Positions 1 through 11,227 are shown, numbered from the stretch's first letter. The stretch: DNA of 64,000 bases from Yponomeuta sedellus (GCA_934045075.1 OW203727.1:11819501-11883500); one strand, 5' to 3'. Notes: generated from the letters alone by a model not told the origin. A program made the numbers and translations.

Positions 1-435
1 ATATTTTTTTGACGGAAATACCACTGAGCGGCAATTGTCCTTTGTTTACTCTTAATTTTCACAAATCACCGATCAATCATCGGAATTTCTAATTGAAGTT
101 TGCTCCAAAATTATAATTTATTACTTTCAGAAAATCGTATATAAATTTCCAAATGTCTTTTGATGTAAACAAACATTTAAGGAAAATAATTGAAATATGA
201 ACTTTTTCGCTTTCAAGAAATATGAAAAACTGGCATTTTATTTTTGGCTTCGACCGCATTTCAAAGAGCAGTTTTTCTCTTTTTCTAAATAAAACGTCGA
301 TGTCTGTAGTGGAATATATTTACATAATTGTACCTACTTACTTGGACCGTCTCGAATCTTAATTTAGATTTATTTTCAAAAGCGCTTTTTTGAAGTAGAT
401 TTTCAGAAAAAGCAGTTAAGCAGGAGCGGTAGAGT
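1..435. other. no feature recognised
   Basis: AT-rich, no coding signal. The short minus-strand open frame near 285-473 has no recognisable content and runs into a SINE. Confidence 0.4.
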
Positions 436-439
436 GCCG

Positions 440-690
440 GAAGGTGGTGGATCCGAATTCCGGCATGTACCAATGACTTTAGTTTCTAAGTTACGTACAT
501 TTAAGATGTTATAGTGGCAATACTGTTCGCTGACTGTGAAGGAAAACATAAGTGTCTGAGATGTTCACATAGCTCAGCGCTTGAAATTGCTAATCCGCGG
601 TGGGCACGCGTGTTGATTAAGCCCTTACTCTCAGAACATAGTAGTATTTCTCAAACATTACAATAGCTTAACGAACTTAGAACCCAATAC
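440..690 (+). mobile_element. SINE family B, variant 3' half
   Basis: Contains the family landmarks CATGTACCAATGACTTT, AGTTACGTACATTT, GTGAAGGAAAACAT and GCTCAGCGCTTGAAATT, followed by GTGGGCACGCGTG. The tRNA-like head is degraded. Confidence 0.7.
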
Positions 691-714
691 GTCTGTCACT
701 GTCTATTGCTGGAC

Positions 715-756
715 CGAACTAAGTTCCTACTAGAAAGAATAAAGAAAGAAAGAAGA
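715..756 (+). mobile_element. retroelement 3' end with GAAA-type tail
   Basis: ACTAGAAAGAATAAAGAAAG and following bases: an AATAAA directly before short GAAA repeats, typical of a non-LTR 3' end. No coding part remains. Confidence 0.35.
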
Positions 757-883
757 CATATATTCATATTGCCACAGAAACACAAAGTTAGCAAGCAAAA
801 TCCATGAAATACTATGATATTTCAACCCGACAGGTAACACGCTGAGTTTCTGGGTTGATCACCGGGTGTTTATCATGAAGTAC

Positions 884-1144
884 CTACGTCTTAATATCGA
901 ATATGCATTGCTGCGTTTTGCTCGTTACAGCTTCACTGCAAAGCTTATAGATGCAATGTTTGCACGTCGGTAATAGGTCTATTCGAGGTCCTCTATTGAC
1001 ATTTAGAGCGACGCCGCCGACGACGTCCAGTGATTCATTCATGACGCGTCTTTGATCCACGAAGCGGCAAATTGGTCCTTCGAGCCGGATACCCACCTGC
1101 CGGCCCGCGCGACATACTCTGATAGTATCTAACGATACTATCAA
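884..1144 (-). other. unidentified 86-codon open frame
   Basis: A GC-richer stretch (about 960-1120) is open on the minus strand and reads like plausible protein, with several Cys. I do not recognise it. In minus sense, an AG before the GC-rich part and a GT at its end would also allow an internal exon. A 9 bp inverted repeat (GATAGTATC, 1121-1142) sits at its left margin in minus sense. It may be an old element fragment. Confidence 0.2.
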
Positions 1145-1840
1145 TGTATTACTGTTAGTTATCTAGTGACGATAGAGTAGTTATTTTGGTTTCAGCACTG
1201 GTAGGTGAATTCACTTAGTATGAAGGTGAAAATCTGACGTGGAAAAATCGTAACTAGACAACACACTTTCAAGGAAAACTTCGTCTATCAGGGAGACTTA
1301 TAAAGTTGAAAAGTTCACATTCTTGGTTTATTTAATATAAAATAATAAGATCTCCTGATGTTACATATTGGTCTTAAAGTAGAAGTTTACAATGAGTTTA
1401 TGTGAATCGGTCGATAATGCACTAATCACCCATTAATTAATACAGTTGATCTAAATTCAACTTTACCATTTTTAATACTTAACATTATTGTTGTTATCTT
1501 TATTACTGACGTACCTTCTTTGCCTACGATAAAACTAGGACAAGTACATGGTTACTTTATGATAAAATAGACCTAAGACTACCTCCCAATGTCCACTAAC
1601 TTGTCATCTATTAAACGTAATCCTGAGGCAATTCCCGAAAAAAATAACTAATTTCGATTTTTCAGGTGTTGTTTTGGGTTATTCCTATTTTTTATATGAC
1701 CGCGCTAGGTGCTCTAGGCTAACCAAAATAAATACTAAAATCGGTCACACAATTTTCAAGTTTTTGCGAGTCTAACACACGGCAATTGATTTTTATTTTT
1801 AGCTGTAGAAAGCTCAGTGTTTATGAGGCCTAACTATGTG

Positions 1841-2003
1841 CACCAAATCCTGAACCATTTCAATAACATTCAAATTTGTATGGAATTTTGCATATAATAT
1901 AGACGATTGGATTGACCAAAACCTGAGCGATTCCAATTGCCTGACTGTCAAATTCCATACTAATTTAACAGACGATTGGAATCGATCAGGTTGTGGTGCG
2001 TGT
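1841..2003. mobile_element. MITE-like element with long imperfect inverted ends
   Basis: The left end GCACCAAATCCTGAACCATT and the reverse complement of the right end, GCACCACAACCTGATCGATT, can be aligned for about 50 bp, including a shared TATGGAATTT. There is no coding content. A relative lies at 13213-13293. Confidence 0.6.
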
Positions 2004-2103
2004 AATATATGCTGGTCGGGTTTAATGTCCAATTCTAGAGGTATTTGTGCAATTGTATGCCATCTCTTCCTTCCATCGATACTGCACGATAGGCCCAACA
2101 AAT

Positions 2104-2950
2104 ATAACTTGGAAATTATTGAATAAAAGAACGGATTTGAATTATATTGTCGCTGTTCCTAAGCTGCTTGCAATCAAATTGTGACTACGAGGAATAATAA
2201 GTTGTCGCTCATTAATCAAAACAATCATTACTCGTGTACAATAATGGATTGTCGCTGTCGGTTGGATTAAACAGCTGTCTTCTTGTTGTTTAAAGGAAAA
2301 TTGATAATCGGCGAACCCTCTTTATCCTCTCCGTTTAACTACTAAATACCTCAGATTCATTTGTATTTGATGAGATTACTTTTAACGTGTTCGTATCAAT
2401 ACTTTATTCTACGTTAACCGACTTTAAAAAAGTTGAAGGTTTTCATTTCGTCGGAATATTTTTTTTATTTTTGTCTACGTTCCTGGACATATATCGAAAA
2501 TTATTTTCTTCTCGAAATAGACTTCCCAGGTGGTTGCCTAGTAATCAAATAGCAAGTCAAGACTTGCTAAGTGACAAGAGCATTGGTTTTCATTAAACAC
2601 AATTTGGTGGAGTCCATAGCAATGATGAAGACCATAGAATATTCAGCACGTGTTCTTTAATGATGACCCGAGAAACACCGTTTGGCAGATCGTTTTCTTG
2701 GCAAATTCTCAAAGTGCTGTACATTTTGTATTTATGTCAAAAGCAACTTTTAATTTTTTTTATTAAAAAAGTCTTCAAAAACGCACAAGAACTAAAAAGC
2801 AAAAAATAATTTGAAAAATAATAATAACCTTTATTTACAGTATATATACTAAAGTATAATAACATGGAATGGAACGAAGCATGCTATAATGAGTTATAAA
2901 TGAACTCTGGTAAAGAATAGAAATAAAAGCAACAGGTGCGTCAGATGTTA
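2104..2950. other. no gene; AT-rich with one dispersed repeat trace
   Basis: Around 2418-2470, CCGACTTTAAAAAAGTTGAAGG with a T-run resembles a common lepidopteran dispersed repeat that also appears near 34435. Nothing else recognised. Confidence 0.35.
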
Positions 2951-2959
2951 TTAGAAAGG

Positions 2960-3222
2960 TGGGGTAACTTAAGTGACGATAGACGGGACAGTTGATGAGG
3001 GAAGGGTACTGCAGGTAAATGGACCAAAGACGCAGTAGGGTGGTACACGAAAGGAGAAAAAAAAGAGGGAGACTAGCCCTCAGATGGGGGGACAACCTGC
3101 CCAAAGGATTGTAGAGGCTGGCGAAGGACAGGAGGATGTGGAAGGCGTTGGAGGAGGCGAATGTCGAAGACCAGCCTGACACCGACAAGGCGGCGGCAAT
3201 TCAATTCAAGTAATAGAAGAAG
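2960..3222 (+). pseudogene. non-LTR retrotransposon, C-terminal reverse transcriptase fragment
   Basis: Reading plus, GRLALRWGDNLPKGL is followed after a stop codon by RLAKDRRMWKALEEANV and QPDTDKAAA, then a stop. This is the usual RTE-like C-terminus (RW.D, AKDR..W, EA.V). The in-frame TAG shows it is dead. A run of GAAGAA near the end is the probable tail. Confidence 0.65.
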
Positions 3223-3324
3223 AAAGAAATTTATTACCACATGACATAGAAGAGACATACCACTCGTCATTACAAATTGGCGTATACTATATATACCTAA
3301 AAATATATAAGAAAGTGGTTAAGG

Positions 3325-3425
3325 AGTGATTACCCGCCACTGTCTTGCAATAATCTGTAAACCCGGACTTGGCCGCAATGGAGGAGTATGGCCCAACCTT
3401 CGGTGGGGGGACGAGGGTAGATATT
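3325..3425 (+). mobile_element. 5S-type SINE (family C), 3' fragment
   Basis: CCCGCCACTGTCTTGCAA, CCCGGACTTGGCC, GGAGTATGGCC and GGGGGGACG in family order, diverged. Confidence 0.65.
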
Positions 3426-3948
3426 GAAATAAATTATTGTATATTCGAATTTGAGTTGATACATAATTAATATGGGGCTTTAAGATAAGAATATTGTACA
3501 CCGGAAAAAGCCATTATTAAATATTTACTAGAATAGTCAAAGAAACAGTTTTTACAAAACACACAGTATTAAAAAATTCAGTTATGTTTTTAGATTATTT
3601 GACGCTACATTTCAAGGGTAACCGCATCTAAAATGTAAAGTACTTACTGTCCTCTGTACTCTTACAGATTCAATAATAGACGGCCAATTAGCCGTGTAGC
3701 AAACCATCTGTGTACCTTTGTCAGTCAAGAGGTAAATAACATGGAACGACCCGCTGCCATTGTGAAGACATTCTTGTCAAATAGAATAGGCCAGATGTTT
3801 CATCTTTTGAGTAATTTAAAAATTAAATTCCTACATATGGAAGACAGCGACTTCAAAAAGTACCTAAAATTAGAAATAAAAATTAAATAACTAAAAATTG
3901 TCTTTACATATTTAAGACATATTTTTAAGTCATTGTATTACATTTATT

Positions 3949-4112
3949 ATTGTAGACTTTTAGTCCGGATTTACTTACGGGTGTTGTTATATCGGAAAAG
4001 TCCGACCAGATTTCGCTCCGATTCGCAGAGCTTAATCAATCGGAGCGAAACCTGGTCGGACTTTTCCGATATAACAACACCCGTAAGTAAATCCGGACTA
4101 AAAGTCTACAAT
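3949..4112. repeat. near-perfect 75 bp inverted repeat (hairpin)
   Basis: The left arm 3949-4023 and right arm 4038-4112 are reverse complements with a single mismatch (CCAGATTT against CCAGGTTT). The 14 bp spacer is CGCAGAGCTTAATC. There is no coding content of its own. Such near-identity implies a recent origin or selection for pairing. It could be a foldback MITE or a hairpin-RNA locus. Confidence 0.9.
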
Positions 4113-4479
4113 GTGTTGTGCTTACGAAAGTTTTAGTTCAAAAACATTTATTATTGTTCTTGTTTAGGTGGCTATTCGTAAAATGCCAACTTAAGTATAT
4201 ATTTTAAACTGGGGACGATTATACCTTGCCTATCATCATCATCTATAAGTGGAGACTTATAATTGGCCTTCTGTATGTTTAATGATTTTATTTTAATACA
4301 TATATTTCGGAATATTATCTACTTATCACTCGTTAACACTTTCTTATATACTTTTTAGGTAAATAGTACACGCCAATTACTGCAGGCTCTGACTGAAAAC
4401 TAGCGCTGATTGCTGTTTTTTTTCCTTTTTGTAATGATGGTATGCCTAAGGCCTCTTCTATGTCAAATCTGCGTAATGA

Positions 4480-4690
4480 GATGATGTATACAGCGTCCGT
4501 TGGAGTATACGTGTTCTTGAGTGGAGACCGTGACTCGGCATATGTAGTGTACGACGCCCTCCGACCAGGTGGGATGACGATCTGCGAAAAACTGCCGGCA
4601 GATGCTGAATGCGGCAAGCTGAAGACAGGGCTCATTAGGGGAGGGCTATGTCCAGCAGTGGACTACATAATATAGCCTAAAGAAGAAGAA
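4480..4690 (+). mobile_element. RTE-like LINE 3' end
   Basis: CATTAGGGGAGGGCTATGTC, CAGCAGTGGACTA, AGCCTAAAGAAG. The same block lies at 24485-24680. It is typical of LINE 3' ends with an in-frame PAVDYI-like finish. Confidence 0.55.
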
Positions 4691-4692
4691 GA

Positions 4693-4850
4693 TACAGCGG
4701 CCAGTAGCACCTTCACTCACAGTAGATGGGTGCGGATTCTGCAGTGAGGCACTGCGTTTTAGGTAGAGTAGGCTGACAGCTTAGTCGACCTAGCCCACAG
4801 GACAGACATTTCAATGCGTCCGCACGCGGTAACTAAGCACTGCGGAGCCC
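4693..4850 (-). mobile_element. SINE family B, 3' fragment
   Basis: ACAGCGGCCAGTAGCACC, GACAGCTTAGTCGACCTAGC and CCACAGGACAGAC match the reverse complement of 6840-6980. Confidence 0.7.
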
Positions 4851-5322
4851 TAAATATAGGCCTATATGTGGCTACTGCAGTATGCTAATATAAACTATAT
4901 TCAGATATGAAATCGCTTTAAAAATACGAATCTCAGATTCCATAACATGTTTATTAAAGAAAAAAATAGTTCTATATAGCGAGTGTTCAACTGTAAAAGT
5001 AGGTAATTCTTTATTAAATTTTGATCAACACAAAGAAGCTGTTTTTTCCCTTCTACGTACTATAAAAATACTACACGTACTTCAAAAAATAACAAACAAA
5101 CCCACTGCTGAGCATTAACTACTAACCAGGCGGGACCAACGTAGATACCTTGCAAGGAGTTACATTGTTGAATTTGGGTCCCGCCTGCTTAGTAAGTAGT
5201 CAATGTTCAGCAGTCGGTTTGGTGATTTTGTTGGATTAATACTGATAATAATATTATATAGCCTATAACACTCGCGCAAACACGACGAATCGATTAAGAT
5301 CTTACTTGTGAAAATTGGATAA

Positions 5323-5522
5323 ACATACACATACATACATACATACATACATACATACATACATACATACATACATACATACATACATACATACATACAT
5401 ACATACATACATACATACATACATACATACATACATACATACATACATACATACATACATACATACATACATACATACATACATACATACATACATACAT
5501 ACATACATACATACATACATAC
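5323..5522. repeat. (ACAT)n microsatellite, about 200 bp
   Basis: Nearly uninterrupted ACAT units. All three frames on each strand stay open through it, so the open frames here (CMYV or HTYI repeats) are artefacts. Unlike the array at 20896, no LINE end abuts it. Confidence 0.97.
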
Positions 5523-5584
5523 AGTCACCCGGAGGTACCCAACAAATTTTAATTCCATTGAGTGTCGAAATATACATTATTTTG

Positions 5585-5815
5585 GGGAATAAACGACCCT
5601 CCCTATTTTGCGTTAGTAACTTGGAAGTTGGATTTTCTCATAAATTCAAGGGACTGTAAGCCTAAGAAAAAGTTTTTAATTTAAATTCGATACGCATCTC
5701 CGAGATAAATGGTCTTGACAGACAGACGGACACACGGACAGACCGACGGGCGAAAACAAATTGATCCTAGAAGGGTTCCGTTTTACCTTATTAGGTACAG
5801 ACCCCTAAAAACTGC
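5585..5815 (+). repeat. dispersed lepidopteran repeat (GACAGACAGACGG / AGGGTTCCGTTTT type)
   Basis: GTCTTGACAGACAGACGGAC followed by GATCCTAGAAGGGTTCCG and a TTAGGTAC end. Relatives are at 43371-43520 and 55895-55985. Confidence 0.5.
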
Positions 5816-6600
5816 ATTGGCAGTGATTTCCATCACAGCGCCTCCTTTGCGCTGAAGATTGCTCCGAGCTCAGACGTCGGCGGGGCGCCGTAATTTCAAT
5901 ATTCACAGTCGAGCTGCCGGTGTTTACTGCATTTCCTCGTGCCTTTGTCCACGCGAACCTCGACCGATCCGACCCCACAGAGAAATACATTTGCTACCAG
6001 CGGTTTTGCTCTAACTCGGTTAAATAATTCTTGATTGTTCCACGAAACAGCTCCTGGTTGCCGCTTGGTTCGTTGAGGAGAATAATCAAACAGTAATTAT
6101 TAAATCAAGCGTATAAGGAGCTCCATTCATCTTCTCGTCCTTGATAGAGATAGCAGATGTTCAAGTCGTAACAAAGATTGATAGGGACCTTAAGTTTCTC
6201 AGAGAACTAACTTTCTAGGAAGAAAAGCAAGTGTAGCTCCGGGAAATTGACCGATATACCGCTTTGGTGAAGAATGATAATATTTTTAATAAATCGTGGG
6301 CAACTGCTTCAAACTCGAATGTTGAAATTCTCCAACTGTTCCAGTATAAATGCACCATGGTGCATTACCAACGACGGACTACATAAAGACTTGGAAATAC
6401 CCACAATTGAAGAGGAAATAAAGATTAAATACGACACTTATATTATACAAAAAAAATAAAATCTCACGCAAATAAGTTAGCTAGCGCACATGTGACGAAA
6501 ACACGCACATTCAAAATACTTAAGAGAAAATTACCTAACGACCTCCTTGGTTGAAACTTTGAAAGCCACTCAGCCAATATAAAGTAATATAATATTATGG
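5816..6600. other. GC-rich island (5815-5990), then AT-rich unique sequence
   Basis: 5815-5990 is clearly GC-richer than its surroundings and unrelated to any repeat seen here. It might hold a promoter or non-coding exon, but no decisive signal is present. The rest shows nothing. Confidence 0.3.
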
Positions 6601-6621
6601 ATATGCTACAGGACATTGAGC

Positions 6622-7026
6622 GGTGGTAGCTCAGTGGGTAGAACCATAGACTGGCAAGCGAGAGCCCCAGGTTCGATCCCGAGTGCGGGCATGTACCAAT
6701 GACTTTGTTTTATTTCAAAGTTACGTACATTTGCGAATTTCTAGTCGCAATACCACACGCTAACGGTGAAGGAAAACATCGTGAGGAAACCCGCGGCTTG
6801 GTTGGCTCCGCACGTATTGACTAGTCTTTCCTGTGGGCTAGGCCGACTAAGCTGCCAGGACGGTATAGGTGCTGGGCAAGCCTACACCATCTATAAAACC
6901 ATGTCCCAGGCACTACAGCGTCGGAGTGGTCCCTTCACCTATCTAGTGTGAGTGAAGATACCACTGGACGCTGTATAAATCATCTCATTAAGTAGATGCA
7001 AAAAGGCCAATATTATTATTATTATT
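6622..7026 (+). mobile_element. SINE family B, full-length reference copy
   Basis: The tRNA-derived head has A box TAGCTCAGTGGG and B box GGTTCGATCC, followed by CATGTACCAATGACTTT, GTGAAGGAAAACATCGTGAG, CACTACAGCGTCGGAGTGG, AAGTAGATGCAAAAAGGCC and a TAT/ATT tail. This body resembles described noctuid SINEs such as HaSE-type elements (from memory). Other copies are at 18454 and 38362. Confidence 0.85.
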
Positions 7027-7454
7027 ACGAGCATTATACCCTGCAAGCCAATGACCCAAAACTCTAGCTAAATGTCATCATGAGACAGATTACAGGAAAA
7101 AAGCTAGCAAATAAAAATTAAAAATCGTATTGTTACGTTGTTTCACATCCCGATGTTTCTCAATGGTGTAAATGTTGGTGCTAGAATCTGCGGGACCATT
7201 CTATAAATATCGGCGACGCTACAGGTCGACCCATGACCCTGTGAGTAAAGGGTGCGCTCGCCTGTGAGAACAACCGCGAATACGAATTTCCATATTGAAC
7301 CCTAATAAGTAATCTATAAAATGGCTTCACCGCTTCATTCTGTTTTGTAAATACAAGTTGTAGATGCGTTTAATCTATATTGCTAAGCCTCACTTTTTAA
7401 AATGAATGAAAAGCGGAATAAAATATTACAAAGCCGTTTTCTCTTGACTTGTTT

Positions 7455-7560
7455 TACACTACAGCGTCGGAGTGGTCCCTTCACCCATCTAGTGTCAGTG
7501 TAGATACCATGACGCTGTTTAAATCATCTCATTAAGTAGATGCAAAAAAACCAATATATA
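7455..7560 (+). mobile_element. SINE family B, 3' fragment
   Basis: CACTACAGCGTCGGAGTGGT to AAGTAGATGCAAAAAAACC, the same end as the full copy at 6622-7026. Confidence 0.8.
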
Positions 7561-8554
7561 TTTCTCTTGAAATCCTAAGTAAAACATTTTTAATTTCATA
7601 CTTCGATTAGGTTTTTTACACATAAAAACGATACGAAATAACGTCGTATCGTGTTTATCTAACGTCTTATGTAGACAGACATTCTTTTTGCGAAACGCTT
7701 AATCTCCATCAAAACTTTTCATGTCGTTTAAATATGAAACAATGTAAAAATAGTAAAGGTCGTATCGCAACATAATAATATGTTGACAATATAGCTATTT
7801 TGTATACAATCTTTGTTTGAGGTCTCACATTCAAAAGGTTTATGTCCTTTGCCACCTCTGACCACTGTCTTCGGCTCTTCATCAATTGTGATTCCAGTAA
7901 ATAACGTTCAGTCATCAACTTGTAAACTATAAAACCTCAAAATAATCTGAACTAACTTAAAGTTGCATCAGAGGAATTCTATGACCTCGATTCTGATAAT
8001 GCAAAAGTGTAACAAAATATTGTCAAGTCACTCTCTTTAATATAGTTATGATGTTACTCCATTACCGGTTGCCGGTTATATGTGGGAGTACGTATTTCAA
8101 TAAATCATGTGTTTCGACTAATGTTGAAATAAATTAATTGAATTAAATTGAATAAGTGAATAATGCTGGATTTCACGGATCTCTTTAGGATCTCATTAAG
8201 CTATTAAAAGGGCTTCTAGTAAATTATGGTGTTTAACTCTATCATCAACTAATGGAGTTTGTTTATGTGACGGATAACCGCATAAACAAAAACGTCCGTT
8301 CGAGGAAATCGATTAAACTTTATTTTCTTGGCACTAAGTTTTAAGCTACGTGTTTTATAAATTGTTTTTAATATTATTGGAAATTGAGTTAGTCTCTTTT
8401 TTACAAGCAGATTAAAAAGATGTACATTTTTATTGGCGGCGCCAGGTCCTTAGGAAGTCACTTAAGACTTTTCTAGTTAGGACTACATTTTTTTTCTCAG
8501 AGAATTAACCCTCACCTCGGAAATTATAAATTAAATAATACAGAGAATATTATC
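7561..8554. other. no gene; LINE-like 3' trace at about 8040-8150
   Basis: 8046-8150 holds TGTTACTCCATTACCGGTTG, then GGGAGTACGTATTTC and AATAAATTAATTG repeats, a retroelement 3' end by appearance. A small hairpin lies at about 7627-7656 (ACGATACGA / TCGTATCGT). The rest is unremarkable. Confidence 0.35.
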
Positions 8555-8949
8555 CTATTTTTATTTTAATGCACTAACCCGTGCTAAGGAACAAATTTAA
8601 AAACCTATTTAGAGGCTAAAAATTTCACCTATGCCGGGATTCGAACCCGCAACCTCTGGCTATCCGTGCCAGCGCTCTACTAATTGAGCCAATGGGCGAC
8701 TCACGGCATCAGTGAAATTTCGAACCTCTTTACACTATTCTCTGTATTACGTACAGGCAGCGACATCTGACTTAAGCAAATTGCATTACTTACAGCCCCG
8801 ACTACCTACTTTGCAGTTAGGTTTAACATCGGAACGATATCACTGCACCCACATGATTATACTATTTTTATTTTAATGCACTAACCCGTGCTAAGGAACA
8901 AATTTAAAAACCTATTTAGAGGCTAAAAATTTCACCCATGCCGGGATTT
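8555..8949 (-). mobile_element. tRNA-derived SINE family A, dimer (second unit truncated)
   Basis: The minus sense gives A box TGGCTCAATTAG, B box GGTTCGAATCC and the tail TTAGCCTCTAAATAGG to GCACGGGTTAGTGCATT. Reading right to left, a second unit's tail (8862-8949) joins the 190 bp linker at the motif TATAATCATGTG, and the linker leads into the full tRNA-like unit. The second unit breaks inside its B box region. The same dimer joint occurs at 37.6, 55.4 and 61.1 kb. Confidence 0.85.
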
Positions 8950-9317
8950 AGCGGGATTTGTCTTCAACACGGAGAATATAATAATTCGGTAATTAGGTTT
9001 GGCGAATATGCGCTCAACTGACACTTCGTAGTTTTACCTCCCGCGAGGTTGTCAAACACTTTGACAAACTGCAGAGTAATTACTGTGAGGCACTGTGAGG
9101 TTATACTGATACGGCTTCTGTGATGGAACTATTCGTTCAAAGCTTGCCAGGGTAAACTACCTGCAAGTGTATAATAACTTTCGTACAACTTTAATTGACT
9201 ATGAATACATGATTAAGAGTTTACACAATGTTTTGAGAGATTGCTGGGACTGTCTTACTCTAGTACAAAATAGAAATTCGTTATATCGTATAAAGAATAA
9301 CTTTACCATGATAAAAA

Positions 9318-9425
9318 TACTCCACCAATCCGGACTTGGCCCCCGTGGTGGAGTATTGGTTATATACCTTCCTCAGGGAAGAGACCCGTGCTCCTAGGGG
9401 GGGACATATTGGGTTGATGATGATG
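9318..9425 (+). mobile_element. 5S-type SINE (family C), 3' fragment
   Basis: CTCCACCAATCCGGACTTGG, CCCCCGTGGTGGAGTATT, AGAGACCCGTGCTCC, GGGGACATATTGGGTTGATG. Confidence 0.75.
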
Positions 9426-9624
9426 AATAAAAATACCATTTTTATTCGTCATCATCAACTTTGTATTACTCGTATTAAGTTATGAAATGAAGATGAAGAA
9501 GAGCGGTACTAGAAAATTTCACAGCACGATTAAATTAAGTACCTAATGAATATTAGAGAATAGATACTAGAGAATAGCTACACATTGTGATTTAAATTAG
9601 GAAGAAATGTTTATATTCTTTTTT

Positions 9625-9708
9625 TTTATTAATGCACAAACCGGTACTAAGGACAATATTAAAAACCTATTTAGAGGCTAAAAATTCCACTCATGCCGGG
9701 ACTCGGGA
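9625..9708 (-). mobile_element. SINE family A, 3' tail fragment
   Basis: T-run, AATGCACAAACCGGTACTAAGG, ACCTATTTAGAGGCTAAAAA, CATGCCGGGACTCG. Cut at the B box. Confidence 0.75.
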
Positions 9709-9714
9709 GTCCTT

Positions 9715-10330
9715 TAAGAAATTATCTTACGGATTTTTAAGAAATGTTTGTTATATGCTATTAGTTGCATTTCTGTAGAGAATGCAATAAACAGTGTAAT
9801 ATTGAATCTCAGTAACCCCAAGCCGACTTTTGATTTTATTCTATAATTTCCCAGGCATTTTCTTTCGGAAAAATATTCGTTATGACCTACTGAAAGCCTG
9901 GCTTGCGGGAATTACATCTGTCTTTTAACACCCGATTTATGAATAAATTCGCGGCAAAACAGCACTAACAAAACAAATATCAAGCCAGCTGTATTTGCGT
10001 GCGTGACGTGCGCCGTGATAAGGATGATTGATGACGTCACGCCGGCTAATGTGACGTGACGTGTGTCGCGTCGCGTGACACCGGGCCTCGTCCGCACTTA
10101 CTCTGCTTCTCAAGGGAATGTAGAGTCACCCGATGGCCTTAACATTGATAAAATCTGAAGAACCCAAAAACCAAGATTATAACTGAAAAACGTACGCATT
10201 TCCGAGTAGCATAAATACAAAACTACGTCACATTAAAGTGTTGACTATTTTACATGTCTATCATTAAGGGTATTTGTGGGTGACAGATTTACAGTTTCTT
10301 CGTTTCCCTTGGTTCGATAACGGTGATCTA
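9715..10330. promoter_or_regulatory. GC-rich block with a CRE-like palindrome (TGACGTCA) at 10032-10039
   Basis: Within 9990-10090 the core TGACG or CGTCA recurs several times around one perfect TGACGTCA, the classical CREB/ATF site. It lies about 4.3 kb upstream of the first sNPF coding exon. Use as a promoter or enhancer is inference only. Confidence 0.25.
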
Positions 10331-10339
10331 AGAAGAGGT

Positions 10340-10650
10340 GATGTGGTATTAATGTTTAGAGGATGAATACCATGTGCTGATGGAATGTGTGCGGAACGAG
10401 CCTCAGAGACGGCAGCCATGTTGCAGACATCTATTCGAAATAGGTGGCTGTAACATCGCTTTGGCCTCTCCAATGTCAGCTGAGGCTAAGTCTGTACTTA
10501 CGTTAGTTAAGTTCGCACTTAGATTAAAAAGATTAGTTTAATATTATGATTCTGTAATTTTATCAATTTGTTACAATCACAATGTGTTATATTAGGGTGA
10601 CATGATCACTTTGTGACCAAACCCTTAAATAAAGATTTAAAAAAAAAGAA
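10340..10650 (+). pseudogene. non-LTR retrotransposon C-terminus with 3' UTR, AATAAA and poly(A)
   Basis: From 10366 the plus frame reads EDEYHVLMECVRNEPQR, then PCCRHLFEIGG, and ends LKRLV at the stop near 10540. The Cys/His-rich ending after EYH..MEC fits the terminal zinc-knuckle region of non-LTR elements. About 90 bp of UTR follow, with AATAAA near 10626 and an A-run from 10638. 5' truncated; upstream frames are broken. Confidence 0.6.
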
Positions 10651-10679
10651 TAATACTTTTCCTGTCTTTATAATTTAGT

Positions 10680-10875
10680 CTAGCGATATCACGTCTGATG
10701 ACCATGACAGAGATCGTGGTTTCGATTCCTACTGGGGGTCGCCGTGTATTTGTACGAATGGCCTTAGTCTGTCTGTATTTCTATGTTTGTGATGTACTGG
10801 TCCTGTTACCATAGCACAGGGTGGCCTTGTTTGGAACGAGGAAATGTGATCGTGTTGTGTAGAGGTTAGTTATTT
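10680..10875 (+). mobile_element. SINE-like repeat, degraded
   Basis: GATCGTGGTTTCGATTCCTA resembles a pol III B box. It is followed by GGTCCTGTTACCATAGCACA GGG and a tail ending GTTGTGTAGAGG. A relative of the latter part is at 38880-38990. Confidence 0.45.
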
Positions 10876-10890
10876 TCTTTATAATGACAA

Positions 10891-11227
10891 AGCGCTCGTG
10901 GCCTAATGGAACCGGAACCTACTGATTGGAATCAATCACTTAGGTTAAGCAACAGGCGCGTTCAAGTGACTACCGCTAGTGGCATTTTTTCCAAGCGCTG
11001 CCGTGCTTCGGCTTAGTTGGTGCCGGCTGTCTGTAATGGCAGGTAGTTAAGCTATATCAGAGGCCTTATGGGCGGCTCGATAACTTCTGACAATAATTCC
11101 CGCCACTGTCTTACCTCCACCAACCCGGACTTGGCCCTGTGGTTGAGTATGGCCTAACCTTCCTGCTATGCACGAGGAGACCCGTGCTCCACCAGTGGGG
11201 ACATACAAAAAGGGTTGGTATAGATAC
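10891..11227 (+). mobile_element. 5S rRNA-headed SINE (family C), long copy
   Basis: The head GTTAAGCAACAGGCGCG matches the 5S box A region (5S has GTTAAGCAGC then GGGCGCG). The following GGATGGGTGACC box C is deleted here but is kept in the copies at 28.3-29.2 and 62.6 kb. The body contains GCTTCGGCTTAGTTGGTGCC, GAGGCCTTATGGGCGGCTCG, CCCGCCACTGTCTTAC and the end GGGGACATACAAAAAGGG. Confidence 0.8.

Noticed and set aside
2835..3188. 117-codon minus-strand frame with hydrophobic stretches (possible membrane protein)
   Set aside because: Antisense of a LINE C-terminal fragment that is clearly recognisable on the plus strand.
5160..5659. Open frames of 72-132 codons across the ACAT array
   Set aside because: They are readings of a tetranucleotide repeat, open in every frame because the unit contains no stop.
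8630..8705. tRNA gene on the minus strand
   Set aside because: It has A and B boxes and a foldable anticodon stem, but it is embedded in the SINE A body with tail and linker, and it recurs about a dozen times with varying anticodon-loop bases.
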